Source: Hymenobacter setariae
GTDB taxonomy: Bacteria; Bacteroidota; Bacteroidia; Cytophagales; Hymenobacteraceae
Assembly: GCF_007713685.1 (NCBI RefSeq)
Contig: NZ_VMRJ01000002.1
Coordinates: forward strand, 620,001 to 684,000
DNA length: 64,000 bases
Direction of reading: 5' to 3'
Position 1 is the stretch's first letter. Each line of letters begins with the position of its first letter. The notes beneath the pieces are model-generated. The model had not been told where the DNA came from. It searched no databases and saw only the letters and a program-made list of their open reading frames with translations. The position numbers and the translations under genes were made by a program. Of the stretch, positions 9,719-19,011 are shown piece after piece.

Positions 9719-11790
9719 TAGGGCCGCGGCTGCTGCCTAGGCCGCACTGCATCGTTGGCAATCACTCCCTCTAGGGTGTGCATTGGCGGCTCGACGATAG
9801 CCGGAATGGGCAGGTGGCTAAACTGCTGGAAGTAGAGCAGGCAAGCGTCTTTCCAGAGCACGGCGTTGCCGCTTTGGGCGCGCAGCTTGTTTTGCACCGC
9901 CGCAAAGCGCTCGGCATCCACGTAGGGCTGGGCTTTATCCCACACCTGCTGAAACTGGCGCACCTGCTGCACGCCGTGGTCGTAGTGCAGGGCTAGCTCG
10001 TCCCAGAGCGTGCGGCCGCTTTTCATCTTGAAATCCCAGGGCAAGTGGTGAAACCAGAGCAGGTACTCGTCGGGGCAGGTGGCGGGGTTGTTGAACTGGC
10101 CGGCCAGCGGCTCGTGGTACTGGCTCACGGCGTTGCTACCCCCGGTGGTGCGGTCGAAGCCTACCCCCTGCGCATCGGCCTGGTGGTAGTAGGGCGGCGT
10201 CCAGTCGGCGCGCATTTTGGGCGGTGCCCACCAGGGGCCGGGGCCGTAGTGGTCGTGGGTAGCCGACATGATATGGTGCAAACCTAGGGGCATAGAGTAG
10301 TTCACGATAGCCTCGCGGCTAGCCAGCATCAACTGAGTGACTGGCGCCAGAAAGTTGGTATTCCAGTCTGAAGCGCTAGCCGTCGAGCTGGTAGCTCCGG
10401 TAAAGGTTTGCTTGAGCCACTCGTCAGCAATCTGGGCGCTTTTCAGCTGGTTGTTCCAGGCTAGGCGGCCGAAGGCGTACCAATTGGCCTGGCCAAAGTC
10501 CTGGCCGGTCCAGTTCCGGTCTAGGCCTGTGTTGGCAACGCCGGCCATGGCCGTGTGCTTTTGTGGGTACACGCTGCCATCGGTGACGCGGGCCACGGTG
10601 CTGCTGGGGCCTGCTTGGTAGGTGTCACTACCTAGGCACTCCTCCCACATGGTCGAGAGAAAGGCCAAGTCAATGCTGTGCCCTAGGTACTCCTGCGTAA
10701 TCTGAAACTCGGGCATCACGGAAGTCTTTTTCAGCGCCCCGAAAAGCGGGCTGAACGGCTCGCGGGGCTGAAAGTCAACCGGCCCGTTTTTCACTTGCAC
10801 GATGATGTTGTCGCGGAATTTGCCATCCAGCGGTACAAACTCGTTGTAGGCTTGCTTGGCGCGGTCCTTATCGTTGGGGCTGTACACAAAGGCCCGCCAC
10901 ATCACCAGGCCGCCGTAGGGCTTTACCGCATCCGCCAGCATGTTGGCACCATCGGCGTGCGTGCGGCCGTAGTCCTGCGGGCCGGGCTGGCCCTCGCTGC
11001 TGGCTTTCACCAGGAAGCCGCCGAAATCGGGAATCTGCTGGTAAATCTCTTTCGCCTTCGCCTGCCACCATTTCTTGACGGCTGGGTCCAGCGGGTCGGC
11101 CGTTTTGAGGCCGCCCAGCAGCACCGGCGACGAAAACTTCACCGCCAAAAAGGTCTTCACGCCATACGGCCGCAGCACGTCGGCAATGGCTTTCGTGCGG
11201 CCTAGGTACTCGGCCGAGAGGATGAGCGGCGAGGCATTCACGTTGTTGATAACGGCCCCGTTGAGGCCCACCGACGCGTTGGCTCGGGCGTATTCCTGCC
11301 ACAGCGCCTTGTCCTTGGCTGTGACCACAAACGAGCTGTCCTTGCGCCAAAAAATGGAGTGCCCGGCGTAGCCGCGCTCCACCGAGCCGTCGGGGTTATC
11401 CCAGTGGTTCAGCAGGCGGTACTCGTAGGAAGGATTGAACACCTTATCGGCCACCGGCTGGCCGGTTTGCTGGCGGCGCAGCAATTCAAAAACACCGTAA
11501 AGCAGGCCCGCTTCGGTCGTGGCTCGCACGCTGGTTGGACCTAGGCGAAAGCCGTCGTGCTTGATGGCGTTGTCCTTCTTCAGCGTGAGCGTCACGGTAG
11601 CCCCGGCCGCTCCCTGCCAGTTGCGCTCCAGCTCTTGCTTAGCCATAGCGAGCAGGGTCGAGTTTTTGGCCGCCACTACCACCGTGACCGGCGCCGCCTG
11701 GTGCGGACGCAGCCACAGTTGGTGGCCGTCCTCGGCGCGCAGCCCTAGGGTAGTGCTCAGCAGCCAAAGACTAAAAAGAAGCTTTTTCAT
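9718..11790 (-). CDS. GH67 xylan alpha-1,2-glucuronidase
   Basis: 690 residues, signal peptide about 1-19, close to the usual GH67 length. The acid Glu lies in KASSEGQPGPQD (near residue 265), and the paired Asp/Glu bases are within the segments around DFQPREPF and PEFQITQEYLG (near 345-365). The WPYY-like aromatic C-terminal domain includes YYHQADAQGVGFDRTTGG, strongly conserved in the family. GH67 enzymes remove 4-O-methyl-glucuronic acid from the non-reducing end of xylo-oligosaccharides, normally in the periplasm, which fixes the substrate of this operon as glucuronoxylan. It starts 10 nt after the natural end of GH31 and ends in a TAATG overlap with GH43. Confidence 0.95.
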   Translation of the reverse strand: MKKLLFSLWLLSTTLGLRAEDGHQLWLRPHQAAPVTVVVAAKNSTLLAMAKQELERNWQGAAGATVTLTLKKDNAIKHDGFRLGPTSVRATTEAGLLYGVFELLRRQQTGQPVADKVFNPSYEYRLLNHWDNPDGSVERGYAGHSIFWRKDSSFVVTAKDKALWQEYARANASVGLNGAVINNVNASPLILSAEYLGRTKAIADVLRPYGVKTFLAVKFSSPVLLGGLKTADPLDPAVKKWWQAKAKEIYQQIPDFGGFLVKASSEGQPGPQDYGRTHADGANMLADAVKPYGGLVMWRAFVYSPNDKDRAKQAYNEFVPLDGKFRDNIIVQVKNGPVDFQPREPFSPLFGALKKTSVMPEFQITQEYLGHSIDLAFLSTMWEECLGSDTYQAGPSSTVARVTDGSVYPQKHTAMAGVANTGLDRNWTGQDFGQANWYAFGRLAWNNQLKSAQIADEWLKQTFTGATSSTASASDWNTNFLAPVTQLMLASREAIVNYSMPLGLHHIMSATHDHYGPGPWWAPPKMRADWTPPYYHQADAQGVGFDRTTGGSNAVSQYHEPLAGQFNNPATCPDEYLLWFHHLPWDFKMKSGRTLWDELALHYDHGVQQVRQFQQVWDKAQPYVDAERFAAVQNKLRAQSGNAVLWKDACLLYFQQFSHLPIPAIVEPPMHTLEGVIANDAVRPRQQPRP

Positions 11791-11800
11791 GATACAGGAC

Positions 11801-11977
11801 TTATTGCTTAATGGTGAGTGGCTTACCTAGGTAGGCCACTTGCTTGCTGGGCTTGCCAAAGGTCTCCCCCAGCCCGGTGATTTCGCTCACCCACACGATG
11901 TTGAAGACGCGCCGCTTTAGCGCGCCGGGGTAGGCGCCCTGCTGGGGGCCGATGGTCAGGGTGCGGCGCTTTTCATC
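11801..11977 (-). pseudogene. C-terminal remnant of GH31 downstream of the in-frame TGA
   Basis: In the same frame as GH31, 58 sense codons and a TAA at 11803-11801. It reads DEKRRTLTIGPQQGAYPG, then KRRVFNIVWV, the standard closing segment of GH31 proteins, which in relatives follows a Trp directly where TGA stands here. The natural stop then lies only 10 nt before the GH67 ATG, as expected in this operon. Either a TGG to TGA mutation, a sequencing error, or readthrough. Confidence 0.85.
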
Positions 11978-14440
11978 TCACGCGAAGGGAATAGTTGTGT
12001 GCTGGCCCTGTTCATAGCGGTAGCTGTCGCCCTCGTCTTCGTAGAGCGTAAACCGGCCATCGGCGCCGGCGTACACCCTGATTTCTAGCGTGTCAGCCGA
12101 TTTTTGCCCGGTGTATTGCAGGCGTTTGCCTAGGGGTACAATGGCGCCGGCTTTCACAAAAACTGGGGTGGTGGCCAGGGGCGCGGGGGCCGTAATGGTT
12201 TGGCCGCCCGCGTGGCGCCGGCCGGTCCAGAAGTTATACCACGCCCCACCCTGGGGCAGGTACACGGGCCACTCGGTGCGGCCCGGCGCCGTAACGGGCG
12301 CCACCAAAAACGCCGGCCCAAACAGGTACTCCCCGGCCTGCTGGCGGGCGGTGGTATCGGTCCGAAAATCCATGACCAAGGGCCGCATCAGCGTCGAGCC
12401 CTGCGCGTGCACTTGCCAGGCTGCCGAGTAGAGGTAGGGCAGCAGGCGGTAGCGCACGTCCAGCAGCTGCCGGATGTTGGCCTCCACCACGGGGCCATTT
12501 TTCCAGGGCTCGGTTTCGGTTTGGTAGCCGTGCACCCGGAAAATGGGCGTGAAGGCACCCCACTGGTACCAACGCATCAATAACTCGTTGTACTGCGGGT
12601 CGGTATACTGCCCGGCGCCCGGCCGGAAAAACCCGCCGATGTCGGTAGTCCAGTACGGCAGGCCGGTGATACTGAAATCCAGCCCCGCCGGAATCTGGCG
12701 GCGAAACGTGTCCCAGGTGCCCCCAATATCACCCGACCAGCTGATGGTGCCGTAGCGTTGCTGCCCCAGAAAAGCTGAACGCGTGAGGATGCACACGCGC
12801 TTATCCTGGGTGGCGGCGCGCTGCCCCTCATACACGGCTTGGTTGACGAAAAGCGGGTACGTGAGGCGGTAAAAATCACCCGGCCCTAGAGCGAGCTGCT
12901 TGCTGTGCAGGGCGTCGTTTTCGGGCTCCGTGGCATCTAGCCACCACGAGTCGACCCCGTAGCGGAACAGGTGCTGGTTGATGGCCGCCCAGTGCGCCTT
13001 GCGAGCAGCGGGGTTCGTGAGGTCGAGCCAGGGGCTATTCGGGATGTAGAAGTTATTGGCCACGTGGCTTTTGCCAATGTCCGATTCCTTGTTCAGGTTC
13101 TCCCACACCGAAATGTTGAAGCGGGCGTGCTGGGCGTGCAGGTTCTGCATCAGGGCAGCCGGGTCGGGGTAATGGGTTTCGTCGAATTGCATAACGCCCC
13201 ACCCGTATTTGCCCCAGTACTGCCAATCCTGCACAATCACATCCATCGGGATATTGCGCCGCCGAAACTCTTGCACCGTCTCTTCTAGGTGCGCGCTGGA
13301 GGTGTACCGCTCGCGGCATTGCCAAAAGCCGTAGGCCCATTGCGGCAGCAGCGGCACCTGGCCCGATAAGTTGCGGTAGGTACGGATAACTTCGTCGGCC
13401 TGCGGCCCATAAAACACCACGTAATCGAGCAGCTTGGCATTGGGCGAGCGGAACGTGGTAAGCCCATCCACCCGCTTGTAGGTCACGCGCGGAGTGTTAT
13501 TAGCCTTGCACACTACCTGTACGGTGTGCGCGCCCGCCTTCAGGGGCACTTGGGCGCTGGCCGTGGGCGGCAGCCAAAAATTACGCCGGTCGAGGCACGC
13601 TACCCCGTCGATGGCCACGTAGTGCCGGTTGCCCATCGCGCCTAGGTCGAGCATCAGCGAATAGGTGCCAGCCACGGGCAGCGTAAACGTGCCGGTATAG
13701 GTAGCCTGGTCTTGCGCTACTTTCTGGGTGCCATTGGCAGTGGTGGCATCCACTGCGGTGCCGGTGGCGGCCGTTTCAGGCTGCTTTTCGAGGGCAATGG
13801 GCGCATCAGCCGGGTTGAAATCGGTGAGCCCGTATTGGTGCCACAGCAGGCCGTAGCCCTTGCTAGAATACAGAAAAGGTAGCGCAATTTGGGTATTCAC
13901 CTGCGTGAGCTGCCGGGTCACGCCGCGCAGGTTGAAGTGCCCGTCCTGAAACTGCCCTAGGCCCAGCAACAGCTCGTCGGGACTGGTTTGGAACTGCTGC
14001 TGCGCCACCACGTTGGCTTCGCCTAGCACGGGCTCGGCCGGTAGTAGGCGGGTAGTAGGCTGCTCGCGCAAAAACACCTGGCCGGCGTTGTTCAGGTAGG
14101 AAACTGAGCCGGTGGCCTTGTCCACGCGCACCCGCACTTGCTTGGTAGCTAGCTCCACCGCCGTGCCCGTGTCCGTGGTTTTGAAAGCGGGCGTTGGTAG
14201 CTGGCTCGTCAATACCAATTCTGGCGGCGCGGGCAACGCCCCTTGCGTGTACTGCACCCGAATGGCGTTTTCGGCCAGCGGCCGCAACACCAGCTGCCCT
14301 TTGGCCAAAGCAATGGTAACACGGTCGGCAGTCGGCTTGTAGCTCCGGACGCTTTGGCCAAACCCCACAATTGGCCAGCTCACGAGCACTAGCAAGCAAG
14401 CGGGCTTTAGTCGGAGCAGGGCGAAGCAGCGGAAAAGCAT
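11978..14440 (-). CDS. GH31 alpha-xylosidase with PA14 insert, prematurely stopped
   Basis: 820 codons to an in-frame TGA at 11980-11978. Signal peptide about 1-29; N-terminal galactose-mutarotase-like domain; a PA14-like insert (about 235-345); then the (beta/alpha)8 barrel with nucleophile Asp in SWWLDATEPE (near residue 498), the form typical of PA14-containing alpha-xylosidases acting on xyloglucan side chains. The acid Asp lies in SWSGDIGGTWD. The frame remains open after the TGA for 58 codons that read as the normal GH31 C-terminus, so this gene is a nonsense-interrupted or mis-sequenced version of an 879-codon gene. The product shown lacks the last beta strands of the C-terminal domain; activity is uncertain. 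Follows GH43-CBM6 in transcription distance terms by reading ahead of GH67. Confidence 0.9.
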   Translation of the reverse strand: MLFRCFALLRLKPACLLVLVSWPIVGFGQSVRSYKPTADRVTIALAKGQLVLRPLAENAIRVQYTQGALPAPPELVLTSQLPTPAFKTTDTGTAVELATKQVRVRVDKATGSVSYLNNAGQVFLREQPTTRLLPAEPVLGEANVVAQQQFQTSPDELLLGLGQFQDGHFNLRGVTRQLTQVNTQIALPFLYSSKGYGLLWHQYGLTDFNPADAPIALEKQPETAATGTAVDATTANGTQKVAQDQATYTGTFTLPVAGTYSLMLDLGAMGNRHYVAIDGVACLDRRNFWLPPTASAQVPLKAGAHTVQVVCKANNTPRVTYKRVDGLTTFRSPNAKLLDYVVFYGPQADEVIRTYRNLSGQVPLLPQWAYGFWQCRERYTSSAHLEETVQEFRRRNIPMDVIVQDWQYWGKYGWGVMQFDETHYPDPAALMQNLHAQHARFNISVWENLNKESDIGKSHVANNFYIPNSPWLDLTNPAARKAHWAAINQHLFRYGVDSWWLDATEPENDALHSKQLALGPGDFYRLTYPLFVNQAVYEGQRAATQDKRVCILTRSAFLGQQRYGTISWSGDIGGTWDTFRRQIPAGLDFSITGLPYWTTDIGGFFRPGAGQYTDPQYNELLMRWYQWGAFTPIFRVHGYQTETEPWKNGPVVEANIRQLLDVRYRLLPYLYSAAWQVHAQGSTLMRPLVMDFRTDTTARQQAGEYLFGPAFLVAPVTAPGRTEWPVYLPQGGAWYNFWTGRRHAGGQTITAPAPLATTPVFVKAGAIVPLGKRLQYTGQKSADTLEIRVYAGADGRFTLYEDEGDSYRYEQGQHTTIPFA

Positions 14441-14571
14441 GTTAGCTGTTGAGAGAAAATGAGTGACCTAGGTCCGCTTTGGTGGGCAAGAAGACTACTT
14501 GATTACACGACGTGGAGCTGCCGAGCCTAGGAGCTTCGCAGCATAAGTAGAGGCTTCTAGGTCCGACTTAC

Positions 14572-15918
14572 TTACTCGAACTTGACCCAGTCAATCTCCA
14601 CGGGCGTGTTCGTTTTGGACGAAACGACCAGCGTATGCGTGCCGGGCTTGAAGGCCGACAAAGGCGCTTTTACCTCCTGCCACTGGCTACCCTTGGGCAC
14701 GGTTACTTGGGCGAGCACCGGGCCGGTGGCCCCATCTGCCCGCAGCTGCACCGTGGCGCCGGCGGCAGCCATCGTGCGCAGCGTCACCGTCTTGAGCGCT
14801 TGTTTGCCGAAGGCTACCACATTGTATTGCACCCAGCCCTGGTTGTTGGCAAACACGGTTTTCCAGCCCTGAAATTTGTTGGCGGTATCGAGGAAGGCGA
14901 TGTTCGCGCCGCTGCTACTCAGGCGGCTGTAGCGGTCCAGTTGAATTTTCTGCTTGGCATCAGTCAGGCCCACGCCGCGCAGGGTGGGTATCACTTTGCG
15001 GATGGCCCCGTCGGGCTCGAAAAACAGGCTATCGACACGGACCGAGCGGTTTTTGTCGAAGGCGGGCGACAGGTCGTTGTGATGGTAAAACAGGTACCAC
15101 TGGTTCTTAAATTCTAGCAGGGAATGGTGGTTGGTCCAGCATCCCGTCGGCGACTCGTCCATAATCACGCCCTTCACCGTGAACGGCCCTAGAGGGCTGG
15201 TGCTGGTGGCGTATTCGAGGCGTTCGGTCTTGTTCTCGACGTGTGGGTAGGTCAGATAATAAATGCCTTTGCGCTCAAATAGATAAGGACCTTCCTTTAG
15301 TCCTTTAGTAGGCAGCTCGCCCAGCGTCTTGGGCTCGGAGGCTAGCTCCAGCATGTTCTCCTTGAGCTTAGCGCCGTAGATATTGCCCTGCGACCAGTAT
15401 AGATAGGCCTGCCCATCCTTGTCGATAAACACGTTGGGGTCGATGCCGCGCACTCCCTTAATAGGCAGTGGCTGCGGCACAAACGGGCCGGTGGGCTTAT
15501 CAGACACGGCTACCCCCACCGTAAAGCCCTTGCTGATGGTCGTATCGCGGGGGGTAGTCGGGAAGTAGAAGTAGTACTTGCCGTTGCGGAACATGCAGTC
15601 GGGCGCCCACATGCTGTAGCTGTCGGGCTTCACCCAGGGCACTTTGTTTTGGGTCACAATCACACCGTGGTCGGTCCACTCCGTGAGGTTGGCCGAGGAA
15701 AACACGTGGTAGTCCTCCATCACAAACCAGCCGGCCCGCCCGTGCCCGGGGGTGGCCCGAATATCGTGCGACGGGTACACGTACACCCGGCCATTAAACA
15801 CCCGCGCCGTTGGGTCAGCTGTGAATTGGTTGGTAATAAACGGGTTCTGCGCCTGGGCAGCGTTGCCTAGCAGGCAGGCCAGACCGGCTAGGATGTAGGA
15901 TAGTTTGTGCCTCAGCAT
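14572..15918 (-). CDS. GH43 enzyme with C-terminal CBM6-like module
   Basis: 448 residues from the ATG at 15918, which gives a clean signal peptide (1-24); an upstream in-frame ATG would add 22 residues without sense. Catalytic base Asp35 in TADPTARV, Asp in GIDPNVF and acid Glu in LKEGPYLF are present. The last 120 residues, ending VEIDWVKFE, have the strand pattern and terminal DW-F of CBM6, which binds xylan chains. This architecture matches arabinoxylan arabinofuranohydrolases, an inference from domain order. The leader box ACCCACCC abuts the ATG. About 131 nt separate it from the GH31 start, the largest gap in the enzyme run. Confidence 0.9.
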   Translation of the reverse strand: MLRHKLSYILAGLACLLGNAAQAQNPFITNQFTADPTARVFNGRVYVYPSHDIRATPGHGRAGWFVMEDYHVFSSANLTEWTDHGVIVTQNKVPWVKPDSYSMWAPDCMFRNGKYYFYFPTTPRDTTISKGFTVGVAVSDKPTGPFVPQPLPIKGVRGIDPNVFIDKDGQAYLYWSQGNIYGAKLKENMLELASEPKTLGELPTKGLKEGPYLFERKGIYYLTYPHVENKTERLEYATSTSPLGPFTVKGVIMDESPTGCWTNHHSLLEFKNQWYLFYHHNDLSPAFDKNRSVRVDSLFFEPDGAIRKVIPTLRGVGLTDAKQKIQLDRYSRLSSSGANIAFLDTANKFQGWKTVFANNQGWVQYNVVAFGKQALKTVTLRTMAAAGATVQLRADGATGPVLAQVTVPKGSQWQEVKAPLSAFKPGTHTLVVSSKTNTPVEIDWVKFE

Positions 15919-15999
15919 GGGTGGGTAGAAATTGTGGATAGGTTTCGAAGTCAAAAAGGCTGTCATGCGCAGAATGCGCTGCATGACCTAGGGAGCAGG

Positions 16000-17592
16000 T
16001 TACTTGGCTCCAGTAGTCTTACCCGTAATGCGGAAGTAATCGAAATCAGCGTAGCCACCGGGAGACTTGGTGGCGTAGTTGAACAGCCCAAACCGGTAGC
16101 CCATAAAGTGGGGCAGCGTGTAGGCCATCTTGAGCGGCCCGCCGATGGCTTTCCACGTTTTGCCATCGAGGCTGTAGAAGAAAGTCGCCACGTCTTTACG
16201 CTCCGTGAAGTCACATTCGGCCTTGAAATACACCGTGGTCTGCGTTAGCGGCAGGCGCTGTAGCTCCACGGGCTTCTCCGATTCGGCGCTAATCATGACG
16301 ATGGATTTGGCGCCGTTGCGGTAGTCTACCCCCACTAGGCCGTAGCGCTTTTGCAGGAGGGCTAGGCCCGCAAAATCACCGTCTTTCAGGTGCGATACAT
16401 CCAGAGCCGTTGTGCCGGCGCTAGTCGGCCCGATGGTGCGTTGCGTGAGGGTATTGCGGGCCAGCAGAAAGGTAGTATCCACGCGGCCAGTTTTGAGGCG
16501 TAGATAGCCGGGGCGGTCGGTGAGCGACCAGAGAGTATTTTCAGGATTGTGGTTCCACTGCCACACCAGCGGCAGCGCAGGCTCGCCCTTGCGCCGGGCA
16601 AATTCATCCGAGGCTACGATTCCGGGAATCAGACCTTTACTGGCGGGTAGGGCTAGCGTGGTGGGCACCTTGCCAGCTGGACTACCCAACACCGGCCAGC
16701 CATCAGTCCACGTCACGGGCACCAGATACGGGATGCGGCCCACAGCGCCGTTGTCGCGGAAGAGGTAGGAAAACCAACGCCCATCGGGCGTGTCGATGAG
16801 GCCACCTTGCGCTACCCCTAGGTCTTGCAGCGCCACGCGGCCTTCGTAAGGCCCCGTGAGCTTATCGGCCCGGTGCACCACCACGGTGCGCATGCCGCCC
16901 TTCGGCCACGTGATATTGAAGAGGTAGTACTTGCCTTTGATTTTGAACAGTTGCGAGCCTTCGGCGGGCAGACCTAGGTTGGGACCGGCCGGGGTACTAG
17001 CGTTTTCTATCAGCACTTGCTCCGTGGCGCCGGGCTTTACGCCAGAGGCGTCGGCTGTCAGTTCAACCAGCCGCAGTTTGCCGGCGCCGTATATCAGATA
17101 CACGCGGCCATCATCGTCGAAAAACAGGGAATGGTCGTGGTAGCTCGGCTTAAACGATACGGCTTTCCAAGGGCCTTTCTCGATGTTCTTGGTAGAATAG
17201 ATATAGGTCTTGCCCGTCGTTTGGGCGAAGGTCGAAACGTAGTAGGTGCCGTTGTGAAACCTCAAACTGCTCGCCCACGAGCCGCGGCCGTAAGTGCTTT
17301 TGCCGTTGCGGAGCGCTAGCTCGTCCTGGCCACCTAGGGTATCGGAGGCGTAGCTCACGAGGTGCCAGTTCACGAGGTCCTTCGACTTCATGATGGGCAC
17401 GCCCGGCGTCATGTGCATGGTCGTGCTGCTCATGTAGTACGTGTCCCCCACCCGTAGCATCGAGAGGTCGGGCACGTCGGCGTAGATGATGGGGTTTTGC
17501 GCCTGCTTCACCTGCGCCAGTAGCGGTGAAGCAACGGCTGATGCGAGGACTATTCCGAAGAATAAAGTGCTGCGCTTTAAGAAGTGTGACAT
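16000..17592 (-). CDS. GH43 beta-xylosidase-type enzyme with C-terminal concanavalin-like domain
   Basis: 530 residues, signal peptide about 1-26. The GH43 domain starts at NPIIYADVPDLSML, an altered form of the DPS base motif with Asp in VPDLS, and continues with the YMSSTTMHMTPGVPIMKS strand typical of large beta-xylosidases; acid Glu lies in PAEGSQLF. Residues about 330-530 (FARRKGEPALPLVWQWNHNP onward) form the beta-sandwich found at the C-terminus of GH43 beta-xylosidases, which closes the active site and favours short xylo-oligosaccharides. Exact TCCCACCC leader box directly touches the ATG. Lies 26 nt after the GH8 gene in the operon. Confidence 0.9.
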   Translation of the reverse strand: MSHFLKRSTLFFGIVLASAVASPLLAQVKQAQNPIIYADVPDLSMLRVGDTYYMSSTTMHMTPGVPIMKSKDLVNWHLVSYASDTLGGQDELALRNGKSTYGRGSWASSLRFHNGTYYVSTFAQTTGKTYIYSTKNIEKGPWKAVSFKPSYHDHSLFFDDDGRVYLIYGAGKLRLVELTADASGVKPGATEQVLIENASTPAGPNLGLPAEGSQLFKIKGKYYLFNITWPKGGMRTVVVHRADKLTGPYEGRVALQDLGVAQGGLIDTPDGRWFSYLFRDNGAVGRIPYLVPVTWTDGWPVLGSPAGKVPTTLALPASKGLIPGIVASDEFARRKGEPALPLVWQWNHNPENTLWSLTDRPGYLRLKTGRVDTTFLLARNTLTQRTIGPTSAGTTALDVSHLKDGDFAGLALLQKRYGLVGVDYRNGAKSIVMISAESEKPVELQRLPLTQTTVYFKAECDFTERKDVATFFYSLDGKTWKAIGGPLKMAYTLPHFMGYRFGLFNYATKSPGGYADFDYFRITGKTTGAK

Positions 17593-17600
17593 GGGTGGGA
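17593..17600 (-). promoter_or_regulatory. TCCCACCC leader box, GH43
   Basis: Exact TCCCACCC on the minus strand ending at the base before the GH43 ATG. One of six exact copies found just upstream of start codons of sugar-use genes. Confidence 0.5.
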
Positions 17601-17618
17601 GATTGCCGCGCTGAGGTG

Positions 17619-18914
17619 TTAGTGATGGGTCGTGGGTTTGATAGCCTGGTACTTGCCGCTTAGGTGCATCAAGCTGAATAGATACAATAGACCGTCGTAG
17701 TACGGGTCGAAGTAGCCGTCCTCGTAGGGGGCCAGCTTGGCGTTCCAGAGTGCGTGCACAAACCCTAGGTCCCGGTCTTGGTGCATGAGCGAAGCCGCCC
17801 CGCTGGTAGCCACCAGCCCCAGCGAATGCCGTAGTTTCTTGACGTCGCCGGCCTGCAAAATGAAGTCGGGCCGCGAGCCATCCACATTAAACTGGTCCTC
17901 GAACGTGTTCAGGCCCTTGCCGCGCAGAAACCCCTGAAACCGCCGCGCATACTGCTCCTGCCAGACTTTGTCCTTGCCGAACCACACGTAGTCCATGGCA
18001 ATGTTCATGGGCACCCGCCACGAGTCGTAGCGGAAAGCTGGGGGCGCCCATTTGGTAGCGTGCGGCTTGCCGCTAAACTCAGTGTAGTCGTAGTTGAGGC
18101 CGGTGGGCGCGGCGCAGGCGCGGTGCAGAAACGCCCGCGACGTATCGGCGCAGGCCCGGTAAAATTGCTCGTGCCCATCCTTGGCGTAAGTAGCCCACAC
18201 TTCCAGAAAAGCCGGCAGGTGGTACGATGGGTCGGTCCAGTTGTACATATCCCCCACCGGCACAAAGGTGATTTGCTTGTGCTCAGTGTTCATGAGGTTA
18301 CGCACGCCGCCGGTGCCGTCTTTTTTCCACGAGGCATCCAGAATGCGGCGAGCCTCTTGGTAGTAGTTGATACCAGTAGCATTGCCCCAGCGGTTGGCCG
18401 CAAACAGCAGGCTCGTAACGAAATACAGCTCCCCATCCGAAGCCGGACCTTCCGAATTTAGCTTCATCGTGGTAGTGCTGAAGCTCCAGGCGAAGTAGCC
18501 TTCCAGCGGCCCGCTCTGGTGCTGCAAGTTCTTCTTCGACCAGCGCCAGAGGCGGTCAAACACCTCCTTTTTGTTGAGCTGCACGGCCACCATCATTCCG
18601 TACGACATGCCTTCGGTGCGGGCATCGTGGTTTTTCACATCCGACACGTAGGCCATCGAATCACCTACCTCGAAGTACACCTTGTTGGACCCTTCAAATA
18701 CATCGTGGTAAGCTTGGGTTACCTTCTGGTCGATGGCCGCTTGGCTGTAGCCAGCCTCCCGCAGCAAGCTCGGGTATTTGCCCGTGTAAAAGGCCCCTGA
18801 CGCTGGCTGTTTAGCCGGGCGTTGGGCCACTGCCGTGGTAGCCCCTATGCCTAGCAAGCTAATTAGGCCGAGCAGCCGGCCCGTCCGAAAAAGTGAAGTG
18901 AGGTGGGAATTCAT
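17619..18914 (-). CDS. GH8 reducing-end xylose-releasing exo-oligoxylanase type enzyme
   Basis: 431 residues from the ATG at 18914 (a start at 18932 is possible). Signal peptide about 1-31. The GH8 signature is present: RTEGMSYGMM with acid Glu101, and the aspartate in GPASDGELYF near residue 158 that binds the -1 sugar. The sequence resembles Rex enzymes (EC 3.2.1.156), (alpha/alpha)6 barrels that remove xylose from the reducing end of xylo-oligosaccharides; an endo-xylanase of GH8 is the alternative. In this operon it is the only enzyme that could attack the xylan backbone other than GH43 exo-enzymes. A partial leader box (TCCCAC) abuts the ATG. Confidence 0.9.
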   Translation of the reverse strand: MNSHLTSLFRTGRLLGLISLLGIGATTAVAQRPAKQPASGAFYTGKYPSLLREAGYSQAAIDQKVTQAYHDVFEGSNKVYFEVGDSMAYVSDVKNHDARTEGMSYGMMVAVQLNKKEVFDRLWRWSKKNLQHQSGPLEGYFAWSFSTTTMKLNSEGPASDGELYFVTSLLFAANRWGNATGINYYQEARRILDASWKKDGTGGVRNLMNTEHKQITFVPVGDMYNWTDPSYHLPAFLEVWATYAKDGHEQFYRACADTSRAFLHRACAAPTGLNYDYTEFSGKPHATKWAPPAFRYDSWRVPMNIAMDYVWFGKDKVWQEQYARRFQGFLRGKGLNTFEDQFNVDGSRPDFILQAGDVKKLRHSLGLVATSGAASLMHQDRDLGFVHALWNAKLAPYEDGYFDPYYDGLLYLFSLMHLSGKYQAIKPTTHH

Positions 18915-19011
18915 GTGGGAGAAGGATAGCAAATAAGGAATAGAGGTTTAAGTGCAAGGCACCGGCCGCGGCCAGCTTGCCGCTCGTACTGGGCGCGGAA
19001 GCTGGCCTTAT

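Noticed and set aside
11978..11980. TGA in GH31 as a selenocysteine codon
   Set aside because: Relatives have Trp, not Cys, at this point, it is outside the active site, and no selenocysteine machinery or insertion hairpin was seen.
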